From contig NZ_LR734880.1 of the NCBI RefSeq assembly GCF_900010725.2, positions 65,595 to 99,606 of the forward strand: DNA of 34,012 nt, read 5' to 3'. How positions within the stretch are numbered: the stretch's first letter is position 1; each line of letters begins with the position of its first letter. Source of the DNA: Planktothrix serta PCC 8927 (GTDB lineage Bacteria; Cyanobacteriota; Cyanobacteriia; Cyanobacteriales; Microcoleaceae). Below, in pieces: positions 18,601-24,980 of the stretch. The notes beneath the pieces were generated by a model. The model did no database searches. It worked only from the letters and a program-made list of their open reading frames with translations, and was not told where the DNA came from. Made by a program: the position numbers and the translations under genes.

Positions 18601-18962
18601 TGATACAACTGTTCTAAAATTTTGGTAATTTCAATGGCAATTGCCAATAATTCACTCAAGGTTAATTCTCGATTTACCCAATAATCTGCCAGTGAAACAC
18701 AACCTTGATCCTCCATAATCAATGCCAACCCATTCCCATAGGGTTCCAACTCCAAAATCGGAACAATTCCCGATATATTGAGGTCTTTTACAATCTGATA
18801 TTGATTCCTAAATTCAATTAGGGAGGGGACTGTTGGGAATTGACTGCGTAACAGTTTAATCACAACAGGGAACCCGTCAGACAGACGAATTCCACGATAA
18901 ACCAGTGTTCTAGAACCGTTATAGATAGGGTTAAGAATCTGATAGCCAGGTAGAGTGATCAT
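12678..18962 (-). CDS. Giant signalling protein: Ser/Thr kinase, AAA ATPase, GAF, PAS-PAS, adenylate cyclase
   Basis: A 2094-residue cytoplasmic protein. Residues 1-275 form a Hanks-type kinase (PVVIKLLR, HKDVKLQN with catalytic D128, DFS for DFG, AYMSPEQTG). The glycine loop is degenerate (YNGSRTLVYRG). Residues about 290-700 form a STAND/AAA-type ATPase (P-loop GQSGIGKS with K331; VIFLDDLQWAD). Then come helical TPR-like repeats (about 750-1330), a GAF domain (about 1365-1530), PAS domains near 1541 and 1674, and a class III cyclase (about 1850-2035). The cyclase keeps both metal Asp residues (D1862, D1906), the adenine-selecting Lys (K1902, with Thr in the partner position) and the NVASRIE motif, so cAMP is the likely product. 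The C-terminus resembles a TPR. Similar assemblies occur in filamentous cyanobacteria; the input signal is unknown. Confidence 0.92.
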   Translation of the reverse strand: MITLPGYQILNPIYNGSRTLVYRGIRLSDGFPVVIKLLRSQFPTVPSLIEFRNQYQIVKDLNISGIVPILELEPYGNGLALIMEDQGCVSLADYWVNRELTLSELLAIAIEITKILEQLYQNQIIHKDVKLQNILIHPETLKVKLIDFSISTQLNHRNQDIANPQGLEGTLAYMSPEQTGRTHRRIDYRTDLYSLGVTLYQLFTRKLPFQSSDPLQLIHAHLAITPAPLREIKPSLPMMINNIILKLMAKNPEERYQTPLGLRHDLEFCLEQWETGGDIPLFSLATMDFNDRFIIPDKFYGRERELARLNSIFQNFQSEIVVITGQSGIGKSALIQEFYQTTLQNPGYFIAGKFDQFKHNTPFWGWVQGIKQLVQQVLMEPAIKVEAWKTKLLEVLGDQAQVLINVIPELKSFLGQQPAGNELDAYLDQNQFNRLIQKFIQVFANPQHPLVIFLDDLQWADIESLRLIQVLMSPENYTYSTPQTLVLILAYRDEDIEAGHLLTKTLETLQNLGTPIHRICLNPLEESAVNQLIAETLVCPLERAKPLTELVSQQTQGNPFFARQFIQSLYTEELIWFDPPQSSLNNRDLLGGWQCDLTQIKTHSVSPNILDLILNQLQQLPESTQNILKIAACLGHQFNLIDLATVTQTSYLETLKVLEIALHAQFIIIARDIYPFCPLKTDVLSSSQLDPDETLPLLKPEFDQYKFIHDRVQQAAYLLIPSAQRQATHLKIGRLLLSQIQQQVNQPLETIITELSPEILLNIVNQLNLGVGLIRDQKERHQLALFNLMAGRKAKIATAYLTAIGHLAIGLGLLAANSWETDYQLTLELYTEATEIAYLSDDFDHLQDWGNIVLEKAQTLSDKIRIYELMIQGYRSQHQDQNAVNLALEVCQQLGVTFSDDSSLENWQHLKQNFITDLAGRTPLDLLNLPELDNPNLVPLFTILTSAFPCAYVATPQQFPFWVLKLINLSCQQGNTALSSLVYAAFGFILCIQGDIELGNQIGELALRLSEQKANSALKFKVQHLVYELIKPWKQPLKQLLSPLQTSYLQAQEARNIDQAYCLAKAYLKMAYLTGKDVSELELEVADCLNLFQDVKSGSKLFVLKAYHQSLQILNGKLETQTLLDLTIYPENWTRSVSEIGHSSQELPFQLAVNLMVLNYRLGQLQQSREWSQQAEFYLAQQTPSILLPIFYGYQSLIYLELYSELSSEQQQQILEKIAQNQEKLKAWSSLEQINVSHYFYLVEAESNRIQGNYVKTIEAFEQAINRAKTHQFIPEEALAYELAAKFYLGWGKEKIARVYLIDAYYGYAHWGAFAKVKNLESNYPQLLNSILEQISLSQTVKTLNANTTETIVSSSHEGSAALDLATVMKASQALSQEIDLEQLLRRLIQVVIENAGAEKCCIILSKSGKLAIEAIASLNPVNGDSIEIHSLLQSLPVEESETLPLLILNTVIQTQEFVIFADARQESRYRHDPYLLKHQPKSILCTPIKNRGKLIGILYLENNLATAVFTPERLEVLKILFSQAAISIDNAKLYSQVRKSERQMTQFLEGIPVGVAVLDPTGKPHYTNQKAQELLKTKVTPGVFCETLFNIYQAYLNGCQENQSPQPVPYCDLYNPTPDTTFILEVNQGDQTILIENWVTPTYDEEGDLVYAILAFQDITKRQQTEQALRQAEEKYRSIFENASEGLFQTTPNGHYISANPALAKILGYDSPWDLMSTITNIQEQVYVDPQRRKDFTQLLDQQGEVSDFEFKAFRKDGSMIWISENARAVFNEQEELLYYEGFVVDITERKTAEEERIQFMEKLSELNQNLDEALDSEFELTDAAARFVPHEFLSFLGYESIVEVQLGAAVQKEMSILFADIRDFTSLSEDMTPEDNFKFINAFLSRMEPAIVENYGFIDKYIGDEIMALFGGSADDAVRAGIAMINRLNDYNETRQRPERPPIKIGVGINTGGLMLGIVGGKNRLDSTVISDAVNVASRIENLTKNYGVSLLITNRTFLALEDANQYAIRIIDRVKVKGKSDAVTVYEVFDADLPMIKAGKLITKTTFEYGLLQHYLERYSEAARLFQECLNRNPHDQVAQIYLERCLSKMS

Positions 18963-19126
18963 AGCGGGATTCTCGCTTATCGAAATCGGGAAAGGATGTT
19001 GTTTGGAAACAGGCTATACACCCATTAAAACCTCACCCATTAATCATCATTAAGGCAGATTACGAAGCGGTTTGTTGGGTATGTGGAACAGGCAACATGA
19101 GTTGTTAACTAGGGTATTGGGTGTCA

Positions 19127-19153
19127 GTCAACCATCAACCATCAACCGTCAAC
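19127..19153. repeat. Heptanucleotide tandem repeat
   Basis: Three to four tandem units of CAACCAT/CAACCGT occur downstream of the NERD-helicase gene and upstream of the kinase/cyclase gene. It is the same repeat family as at 12080-12104. The rest of the 217-base intergenic region (18963-19180) shows nothing I can interpret except that it must hold the promoter of the kinase/cyclase gene. Confidence 0.6.
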
Positions 19154-19180
19154 ACCTCAGACTCTTTTAATCATAATTGA

Positions 19181-21937
19181 TCAGCGAGGGTCATCTAGGG
19201 GGTTTGCAAACATCCTACCATCAGGTAATATTGCCCCTGTCAGAATTGTTTCTGTGCAGTTTGCCTGATTGAGAACAGCGCCCTGAAGATTGGCGTGGGA
19301 AAGATTAGCCTGAGTTAAATTTGCGCCACTCAAATTCCCATCCTTTAAATTAGCATTCACCAATTGCGCCCTACTCAAATCGGCATCACTCAAGTCTGCC
19401 CCTCTCAAATCGCAATCATTTAGCAGAGTATGTTGTAAATTGGCACTAACTAACTTGACTCGCTTTAAGTTAGCACCGATCAGTTCAGCTTGGCTTAAAT
19501 TTGCTACTACTAATTTAGCGTGATTTAAGTTGGCATGGGTAAGATTGGTTTTTTGGAGATTGGCTCCAATTAAATTAGCATGACTTAAATTAACCCCGGT
19601 TAAATCCAGAGATGAGAGGTTGGCGCCTTGAAAATTGCGATCGCCGCTTTTATATCTTCGCAGAAGTTCTCCTCCATCCGTGATACTAATATCCCTTGGG
19701 GGTGAAAATAGCAAACGAAACGTTAATTTATTACCACTTTCGATCACCCGTCCTAATTCTTCATAAAGGGGATAGGAACCTAAACCGCTTAACCTCACCC
19801 AACCCCGTGAACGAGTCATTGCTACAAATAATTGATGACGAAAATTGAGATTATTCTCAACAGTGGCAATTTGATCTAAACCAACAATATAAACCATATC
19901 GGCTTCATGTCCTTTCGCCCGATGAATCCGCGAAATCGTCACGCCTCCTTCACACCAAAATTGATTGGCATTTTGGTTATTATAACTGGGTTTAATCATA
20001 TTACAATCCGGTGTTCCGGGGATAAAAATATCAATTCCTTGCTGGATTAAAAAATTAGCAATATAGGTTTCTAATTGAATTGCTTCCCAACCCATTCCTA
20101 AGACAATTACTAAAATTTCTCGACTGGGACGCAAGCCATCAATTTTTAAGTTATAAAGCAGGCGATCGCTTAAAGCTGTTAATTCTTCTGTCCGAGAATG
20201 ATAAGCTTCAAATTCAATTAAAGGTTGTTTCCATAACTCTGCAACGGGGTTAGGAGAATTTTGTTCAGAACGATAAAGAGTAATAGTTTCACCCAGTTTA
20301 AAGGGAGAATTAAAGGCAGATTTTTCCTTTACTTTTAAATTCGGTAAAATCACTTGATAACCCATCGTTTGCCAATCTTCCGCCCACTTCATTCCTGTTA
20401 ATAATCCTTGGGGACGTAATAACCCCAAACCAATCCCGTGAGCCGCCGTTAAAATCGGGGCGGGAATCCGATAACATCGAGACATAATCTCTGTTTTTTG
20501 GATGCCATTCCCATATTCCCCCGTTACTAATTGTCCCCATTCATCCCCAAATAATTCACTGGCTGTGGGTACTTTTAAACTCTCTAAACTTTGAACTTCA
20601 TCATAAGCCCAAATCAACCGTTTCTGAGGAGTTTCCGAACTATTTCCCTCCTGAAGATTAACAGGACGTAAGGCTTGATAAGCCATCCAATAAAAAGGCT
20701 GTTTTCCCTCAAATTTTAGATCCTCATCCACCATAAAATCCTGCCCTTCATCAATGAGAACGGCATCAAAAATAGTTGGAATTGTTGCCGATTTTAATAA
20801 GTGACAACAAGCTTCTGCTAAAGCTTCATTCGCTTTTAAACGAGTGGTTTGTTGTACGCTTTGGCTCCAAACTCCCGCAGCTTGACAAATAGTGCGATAA
20901 AAACCCGGTTGATCTTTTGATCCCCAAGCATGGAGAACTTTCAATTTAGAATTTTGGGGATCATAACCCATTTGATTACAACTAAACCTCCTTAACCATT
21001 GATCCACCTGTTGCAAAATTGGCTCATATAAACTCCGACTAAAAAATACTAAAACAAGATCCCATTCGGGATATTTAAGGTGCATTTGTGCCACTTTTTG
21101 ACACAATAACACCGTTTTTCCTGAGCCCGCAATTCCTCGAATTCGTTGGGGCCCTGGGGGAATCACTTTAGCAATTTGTTCCTGTTGTAAATCCAGTTCA
21201 GAAATCCGTTGTCTAACAATTGCTAACACCGCACTCCGCGTTAAAGACGTCTCTAAATGATCCGTTTGACTAAAAACAAATCGACGACTCGGCGGACGAA
21301 ACAACGGTGTTCCACTAATCACCCCCTTTAACACCCGCCATTGTTCCTCAGAAAGTTCCTCCCCCCTAGCCACTAACGGAGCTTTCTGAATGACTGCAAT
21401 TAAACTGGAGGGTTGACCGTTAAGCGACAACTGACACCCTAGATCTTCTTGAAATAAAATAGGAGGAGAACTGGGTAAAAGATCAAATCCTCGATATTGC
21501 CATTGAGATTGGAGAATGCGAGGTAAGGCGACTAATACACGACTTGGAACCTTCTGACGCAGGATTTCTTCTAAATTGCAATAGTCCAACAGGGCAAATA
21601 GTTGATGCTCCGCTTGTTGATAGGGATTTGCTTGAGTGGTATAAAATTCTTGAAGTTCCCAACAATGACCTGTAATATTAAGAATTTGGTCAATCGTTAT
21701 TGATTTCACCTCAATAATAATTAATCCCAATTCTGCATCTACGATTAAAATATCGGGTTCTTTCCGAAACCTTCCCAGTTTCGAGAAAATAGGATAACGC
21801 CAATAGGCAATACAATCTCGTTGGGCCCAGGTTTGGCAAATCACCTTCCAGACTTGATATTCAGCTTGTTCACCTGCTTGAAACAGGGGTTCAGTCGTGA
21901 TAAATTTGCGATCTTGGGACTGGGCATCTCCGATCAT
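19181..21937 (-). CDS. NERD nuclease - UvrD-like helicase - pentapeptide repeat fusion
   Basis: A 918-residue protein in three parts. The NERD domain (about 15-130) has a PD-(D/E)xK-like core: D62 in EPDILIVD, then E76-V-K78 in IIIEVKS. The superfamily I helicase (about 230-740) has Walker A GIAGSGKT at about 265-275, Walker B AVLIDEGQDFM, and the C-terminal signatures TISRIHRAKGHEADMVYI and QLFVAMTRSRGWV. About 28 pentapeptide repeats (A(N/D)LxxANL type, about 765-905) would fold into a right-handed quadrilateral beta helix. NERD-helicase proteins are presumed DNA-processing or defence enzymes. Pentapeptide proteins such as Qnr and MfpA mimic DNA, but in cyanobacteria the repeats are also common fusion modules. 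The role is inference. Catalytic motifs all look intact. There is no obvious operon partner; the next plus-strand gene is a transposon remnant. Confidence 0.87.
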   Translation of the reverse strand: MIGDAQSQDRKFITTEPLFQAGEQAEYQVWKVICQTWAQRDCIAYWRYPIFSKLGRFRKEPDILIVDAELGLIIIEVKSITIDQILNITGHCWELQEFYTTQANPYQQAEHQLFALLDYCNLEEILRQKVPSRVLVALPRILQSQWQYRGFDLLPSSPPILFQEDLGCQLSLNGQPSSLIAVIQKAPLVARGEELSEEQWRVLKGVISGTPLFRPPSRRFVFSQTDHLETSLTRSAVLAIVRQRISELDLQQEQIAKVIPPGPQRIRGIAGSGKTVLLCQKVAQMHLKYPEWDLVLVFFSRSLYEPILQQVDQWLRRFSCNQMGYDPQNSKLKVLHAWGSKDQPGFYRTICQAAGVWSQSVQQTTRLKANEALAEACCHLLKSATIPTIFDAVLIDEGQDFMVDEDLKFEGKQPFYWMAYQALRPVNLQEGNSSETPQKRLIWAYDEVQSLESLKVPTASELFGDEWGQLVTGEYGNGIQKTEIMSRCYRIPAPILTAAHGIGLGLLRPQGLLTGMKWAEDWQTMGYQVILPNLKVKEKSAFNSPFKLGETITLYRSEQNSPNPVAELWKQPLIEFEAYHSRTEELTALSDRLLYNLKIDGLRPSREILVIVLGMGWEAIQLETYIANFLIQQGIDIFIPGTPDCNMIKPSYNNQNANQFWCEGGVTISRIHRAKGHEADMVYIVGLDQIATVENNLNFRHQLFVAMTRSRGWVRLSGLGSYPLYEELGRVIESGNKLTFRLLFSPPRDISITDGGELLRRYKSGDRNFQGANLSSLDLTGVNLSHANLIGANLQKTNLTHANLNHAKLVVANLSQAELIGANLKRVKLVSANLQHTLLNDCDLRGADLSDADLSRAQLVNANLKDGNLSGANLTQANLSHANLQGAVLNQANCTETILTGAILPDGRMFANPLDDPR

Positions 21938-21987
21938 TTTTAGGCTTTTTTGTCTGTTGTCGGTTGTCTGTTAACTTACGAGGGGTT

Positions 21988-22070
21988 TGGGGGAGCGATA
22001 AGTCCCACACTGAATTTCACGCTCACAAAAAATAACCACCAAATCAGCGTGGGATACATGGACTCCCCCA
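21988..22070. repeat. Long interrupted palindrome at the left of the TnpB remnant
   Basis: TGGGGGAG (21988-21995) pairs with CTCCCCCA (22063-22070), and TCCCACACTGA (22003-22013) pairs with TCAGCGTGGGA (22044-22054) with one mismatch. Together they make a two-block imperfect hairpin about 80 bases before the tnpB start codon. IS200/IS605 elements carry subterminal hairpins at each end, so this may mark the left end. The hairpin is, however, longer than the usual left-end structure and could be an independent palindrome. Confidence 0.45.
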
Positions 22071-22148
22071 GGTTAATTTTGTTTGTCCCAATCCCGACAG
22101 AATTAACAATAGTATGATAGACTATATCCAAGAGTTTTGAAAGCGACA

Positions 22149-22838
22149 ATGTTTCAGGCATACAAATACCGTATCTATCCAAAAATTGAGCAGCAAATCG
22201 CCTTAGCTAAAAGCTTTGGCTGTTGCCGTTGGTATTGGAATTATGCCCTGAATTTATGCCAAGAAACTTATAAAACAACAGGAAAGGGGTGGTCAAGAAC
22301 AGCAATTCAAGGATTGTTACCTCAACTTAAAAAGGAATATCCTTGGCTAAGTTATGCCTATTCTCAATGTTTACAAGTTGTCGCGCTCAACTTATCTACC
22401 GCTTACAAAAACTTTTTTGAGAAACGGGCTAGATTACCTCAATTCAAATCCAAACATAGCAGACAATCAATCAGTTATCCCCAAAATGTTAAGTTTCTAG
22501 GAGATTACCTAAAATTACCCGGTAAAGTGGGGTTGGTTTATTGTGTGCGTCACCGTCCTTATGAAGGGACAATCAAAACCGTTACTGTTTCAAAGAATCG
22601 TGATGGGAAATACTACGCATCTGTGTTAGTTGATGACGGGAAGGAAACACCCAACTTATCAACTCATGACCGTGATCTCAACGCTGCGACAAATATCAAG
22701 AATGAAGCCTTGCGGATTCTGTCGTTGGGAACCAGCGATACTGCTAGTCTGAGGGGATGTCAGTCATCAGAAAAAACTTCTGTTTCTTCAGATGCTATCC
22801 CCGTTGATGCTAGAAGCCCACACTTACTCTACGAGTAA
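22149..22838 (+). pseudogene. tnpB: TnpB (IS200/IS605 OrfB) with internal in-frame deletion
   Basis: The start MFQAYKYRIYPKIEQQ is the standard TnpB N-terminus; the frame opens earlier with TTG at 22137, but ATG 22149 fits the family. The N-terminal helix-turn-helix and wedge-like part are normal to about residue 175 (TVTVSKNRDGKYYASVLV). After PNLST the sequence jumps to HDRDLNAATNIKNEALRIL, which is the RuvC-III end of the protein. The RuvC-I Asp (GIDLGL), RuvC-II Glu and the CxxC zinc finger are missing, about 165 residues in all. The reading frame stays open, giving 229 residues against about 400. It cannot be an RNA-guided nuclease. A -10-like TATGATAGACTATAT lies just upstream, so a shortened protein may still be made. 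Confidence 0.85.
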
Positions 22839-22845
22839 GTGTGGG
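22817..22845. repeat. Right-end hairpin of the IS200/IS605 remnant
   Basis: CCCACACTTACTC (22817-22829) and GAGTAAGTGTGGG (22833-22845) form a perfect 13-bp stem around a TAC loop, and TAGTTCAC follows at once. The stop codon of tnpB lies inside the stem. This matches right ends of TnpB-only elements in cyanobacteria, where the end also encodes the 3' part of the omega RNA. The tnpB transcript would also be terminated or processed near here. Confidence 0.65.
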
Positions 22846-22943
22846 TAGTTCACCATCTCCAAGAGTGTCAACTTGTGTCAAGCTCTGTTAACTTTGTTTT
22901 ACCGGATATCCACCCTAGTTGATCACAAACTCAATTGAGTCTT

Positions 22944-24035
22944 ATGGCTCCTTTTTATCGCCTAATCTTATTTATATTCGCCTGTACTGCCTACTGGGGT
23001 GGAACTTCCTGCTTTAGTAGCAGTGCGACTGCTGCGATTGAGAACAAAACCCAACAGCTTACAGACACAAGCAGGCGTGTCTCCACTCTACCTTTAGCAG
23101 ATTCCGCTAGATCTTGGCAAATTGCTCAGAACAGCCCAGAGAAACCCCCCAAAAAAGACCCTAAAACACCGCCAAAACCTAAAACACCCTTCCGTTTTCC
23201 CTCACGGTTGTTACTTCTAGGGGTAGGAGCTTTAATTGTTACAGGGGGAGCGATTTTAATTTTAATTCGGCTCCTGAGTCATCCTGATGACGGGGAAGGT
23301 ACAGTAGTGGATATTGAGGCGGAAACGGTGACGGAATCTCATCCTGAACCGCCACAGTCGTCTCCACCTCCTCCATTAGCAGAGATTAGGGCGATTACAC
23401 AGGGACAGACGCAAGCCGCCCCAACCGTAATCCAACAAAATCAGCCTTCTGTTTCCTTAGAGGAGAATGGTTATCGAGACACAACATTAAAGGTTTCTCC
23501 CACCGATACACCTTCGGAAACACCAACTGCATCTGAAAACCCCCCTGCGGTGAATAACTCGGTGACAGATACCGTTAATATTCACCCCCCCTCCTATCAG
23601 TCGAAACTTGATCCCCAGGAAAAATGGATTAACGATTTAAAACAAATCAACCCAGATATTAGGAGTAATGCCATTTGGGAACTCGCTCAAGCCGGAGATT
23701 CCAGGGCTATTCAACCTTTGTTAGAGTTATTAATTGATTCCGATTCTAATCAACGCAGTTTAGTTTTAGCCGCCCTTTCAGAAATTGGAAATCGCACGTT
23801 AAAACCCCTAAACCGGGCTTTAAGTTTGTCCCTTCAAGATGAAAATGCCGAAGTTAGAAAAAATGCCATTCGAGATTTAAGCCGAATTTATGATTTAGCC
23901 ACCCAAATGAGTCAAATCTTACAACGAGCCGTCGATGATCCCGATCCTGAAGTTCAAGAAATGGCAAAATGGGCAACCAATCGATTAAGTCGCCTCCGTT
24001 CTGTTTCCAGTCGTGATCAACCTCCTATTGGATGA
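22944..24035 (+). CDS. Membrane-anchored HEAT-repeat protein
   Basis: A 363-residue protein from ATG 22944; the frame is open from a TTG three codons earlier, which I reject. It has an N-terminal signal-like segment (MAPFYRLILFIFACTAYWGG), a Pro/Lys-rich linker (SPEKPPKKDPKTPPKPKTP), one clear membrane span (LLLLGVGALIVTGGAILILI, about 95-115) and a Pro/Thr/Ser-rich disordered stretch to about 230. The C-terminal HEAT-like helical repeats (about 235-355) read INPDIRSNAIWELAQAGDSR, then LLIDSDSNQRSLVLAALSEI and ENAEVRKNAIRDLSR. HEAT repeats bind proteins; related cyanobacterial proteins are uncharacterised. It ends 4 bases before the convergent WYL regulator and is probably not part of the CRISPR system. 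No enzymatic motif is seen. Confidence 0.75.
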   Translation: MAPFYRLILFIFACTAYWGGTSCFSSSATAAIENKTQQLTDTSRRVSTLPLADSARSWQIAQNSPEKPPKKDPKTPPKPKTPFRFPSRLLLLGVGALIVTGGAILILIRLLSHPDDGEGTVVDIEAETVTESHPEPPQSSPPPPLAEIRAITQGQTQAAPTVIQQNQPSVSLEENGYRDTTLKVSPTDTPSETPTASENPPAVNNSVTDTVNIHPPSYQSKLDPQEKWINDLKQINPDIRSNAIWELAQAGDSRAIQPLLELLIDSDSNQRSLVLAALSEIGNRTLKPLNRALSLSLQDENAEVRKNAIRDLSRIYDLATQMSQILQRAVDDPDPEVQEMAKWATNRLSRLRSVSSRDQPPIG

Positions 24036-24039
24036 CTAT

Positions 24040-24882
24040 TTACTTTTCGTATAGCTGATAAAGTTGGGTTAGTTCCCGTTTAAATTGTTCCCGCACACTA
24101 TCGGGGGCCACAATTTCACAATCTTTGCCATAACGAAACACCTCTCGAATTAACCAAAAGGGATTTACAACCCGTCGCACCACTTGGCGGATATTTCCCA
24201 AAACCTCGTTTTCAACATCTTCCAGTTTCGGTTCATAGGCATTTGCCAACCACCCCCTAAAATGTAAGTACACTTTTAGAGAATCCAGAGAACCTCGCCA
24301 CTCCCCTTCGATGGGTAATATTCCTTGAATTCGGTCTAACCTAAGACATCGATTATGGCGGAGTTCTGGCACATCTTGACTATCTTCTGTTTGATCGCAC
24401 CAAACTTGTAAGTAGAATCGCTTCTCATACAGACGCACTTCTGCATAACGGACAGTAAATTCTAACTCCTGATGTTGGGAGTTTTCATAGGACAAACGAA
24501 AAGGCTGTTGATTCCTAATATATTCGTCAACCTGATTCCGCGCACTTTGCAGAGGTTGGTTCATCTGTTGTAGTAATGCTTGACGCAGAGGAGCTTCTAA
24601 GTTTTCCTGATCCAGTAAAAGTGTAATTAGGGTTTCTGCGTCTTCCACTTGACCCGCATCTAATAAGGCTTTCGTTGCTTGTCGTAAGGCTTTGATTTGT
24701 TTGGCGTTCAGGGTTAATCGGTTACGGCTGACTTGCACTTCATTTTGAGCGATCGCAGCCACTAACCCCGATGCACTGGGATTATCGCCCCATTTAATAT
24801 CCAGGCGTTGGGCGATGTCTTCGAGCTTTTGTTTAGTTCCAGGGGGGACGGACAGGGTTAGGGTTTCTTTTTTTCTAGCCAT
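24040..24882 (-). CDS. WYL-domain transcriptional regulator, divergent to the cas operon
   Basis: A 280-residue protein from ATG 24882; an upstream TTG at 24900 would add six residues and overlap a palindrome. The N-terminus (ETLTLSVPPGTKQKLEDIAQ) resembles a ribbon-helix-helix DNA-binding arm, followed by a helical linker (50-125). The WYL domain (about 125-235) reads EYIRNQQPFRLSYENSQ, FYLQVWCDQ and HNRCLRLDRIQGI; a C-terminal WCX-like extension has VNPFWLIREVFRYGKDCEIV. WYL domains sense nucleic-acid or nucleotide ligands. WYL regulators are frequent next to type I-D loci; Sll7009 of Synechocystis 6803 was reported as a negative regulator of the I-D array. Position and divergence suggest this one controls the neighbouring operon and itself. 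Confidence 0.88.
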   Translation of the reverse strand: MARKKETLTLSVPPGTKQKLEDIAQRLDIKWGDNPSASGLVAAIAQNEVQVSRNRLTLNAKQIKALRQATKALLDAGQVEDAETLITLLLDQENLEAPLRQALLQQMNQPLQSARNQVDEYIRNQQPFRLSYENSQHQELEFTVRYAEVRLYEKRFYLQVWCDQTEDSQDVPELRHNRCLRLDRIQGILPIEGEWRGSLDSLKVYLHFRGWLANAYEPKLEDVENEVLGNIRQVVRRVVNPFWLIREVFRYGKDCEIVAPDSVREQFKRELTQLYQLYEK

Positions 24883-24891
24883 TTTCAAAAA

Positions 24892-24903
24892 TAATTGCAA
24901 TTA
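24892..24903. promoter_or_regulatory. Perfect 12-bp palindrome, candidate operator of the WYL regulator
   Basis: TAATTGCAATTA is its own reverse complement. It lies between the WYL start codon and the -35 box of cas3', and a TTGCAC half-like copy follows at 24908. A ribbon-helix-helix dimer would bind such a short symmetric site. Binding here could block both divergent promoters. The palindrome is directly seen; the regulator link is inference. Confidence 0.45.
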
Positions 24904-24907
24904 CTAC

Positions 24908-24935
24908 TTGCACTTTATAGATGGGTGTGTAATAT
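24908..24935 (+). promoter_or_regulatory. Predicted sigma-70 promoter of the cas operon
   Basis: TTGCAC (24908-24913) and TAATAT (24930-24935) are separated by 16 bases, placing transcription start near 24942. On the other strand TATAAA (24919-24914) with TTATTA 16 bases upstream can serve the WYL gene, so the two divergent promoters overlap. A start near 24942 leaves about 40 bases of leader before the GTG at 24981, with AGGAAAG as ribosome-binding site. Confidence 0.5.
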
Positions 24936-24980
24936 TAATAAGTGTCAGTGATATTTATTGTAAAACAGGAAAGCCCCATT

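Larger units (their letters stand above)
21988..22853 (+). mobile_element. IS200/IS605-type (IS1341-like) element remnant, tnpB only
   Basis: The element consists of a truncated tnpB, a right-end hairpin at 22817-22845 with the TAGTTCAC end motif just after it, and a possible left-end palindrome at 21988-22070. There is no tnpA. Elements of this class insert without target duplication, so exact borders cannot be read off; both ends given are estimates. With the TnpB core deleted the element cannot be autonomous, though its ends might still be moved by a TnpA supplied in trans. Confidence 0.6.

Noticed and set aside
22149-22838. TnpB remnant as an RNA-guided transcription repressor (TldR-like).
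   Set aside because: Known repressors keep a full RuvC fold with point changes; here most of RuvC and the zinc finger are absent.
24954-24960. TTTATTG, the seed that would follow the handle of the antisense repeat-like sequence, also occurs in the cas3' leader, suggesting self-targeting autoregulation.
   Set aside because: Only seven bases match in AT-rich DNA, the match ends at once on extension, and the preceding ATA is not the GTH PAM of type I-D. Expected by chance.
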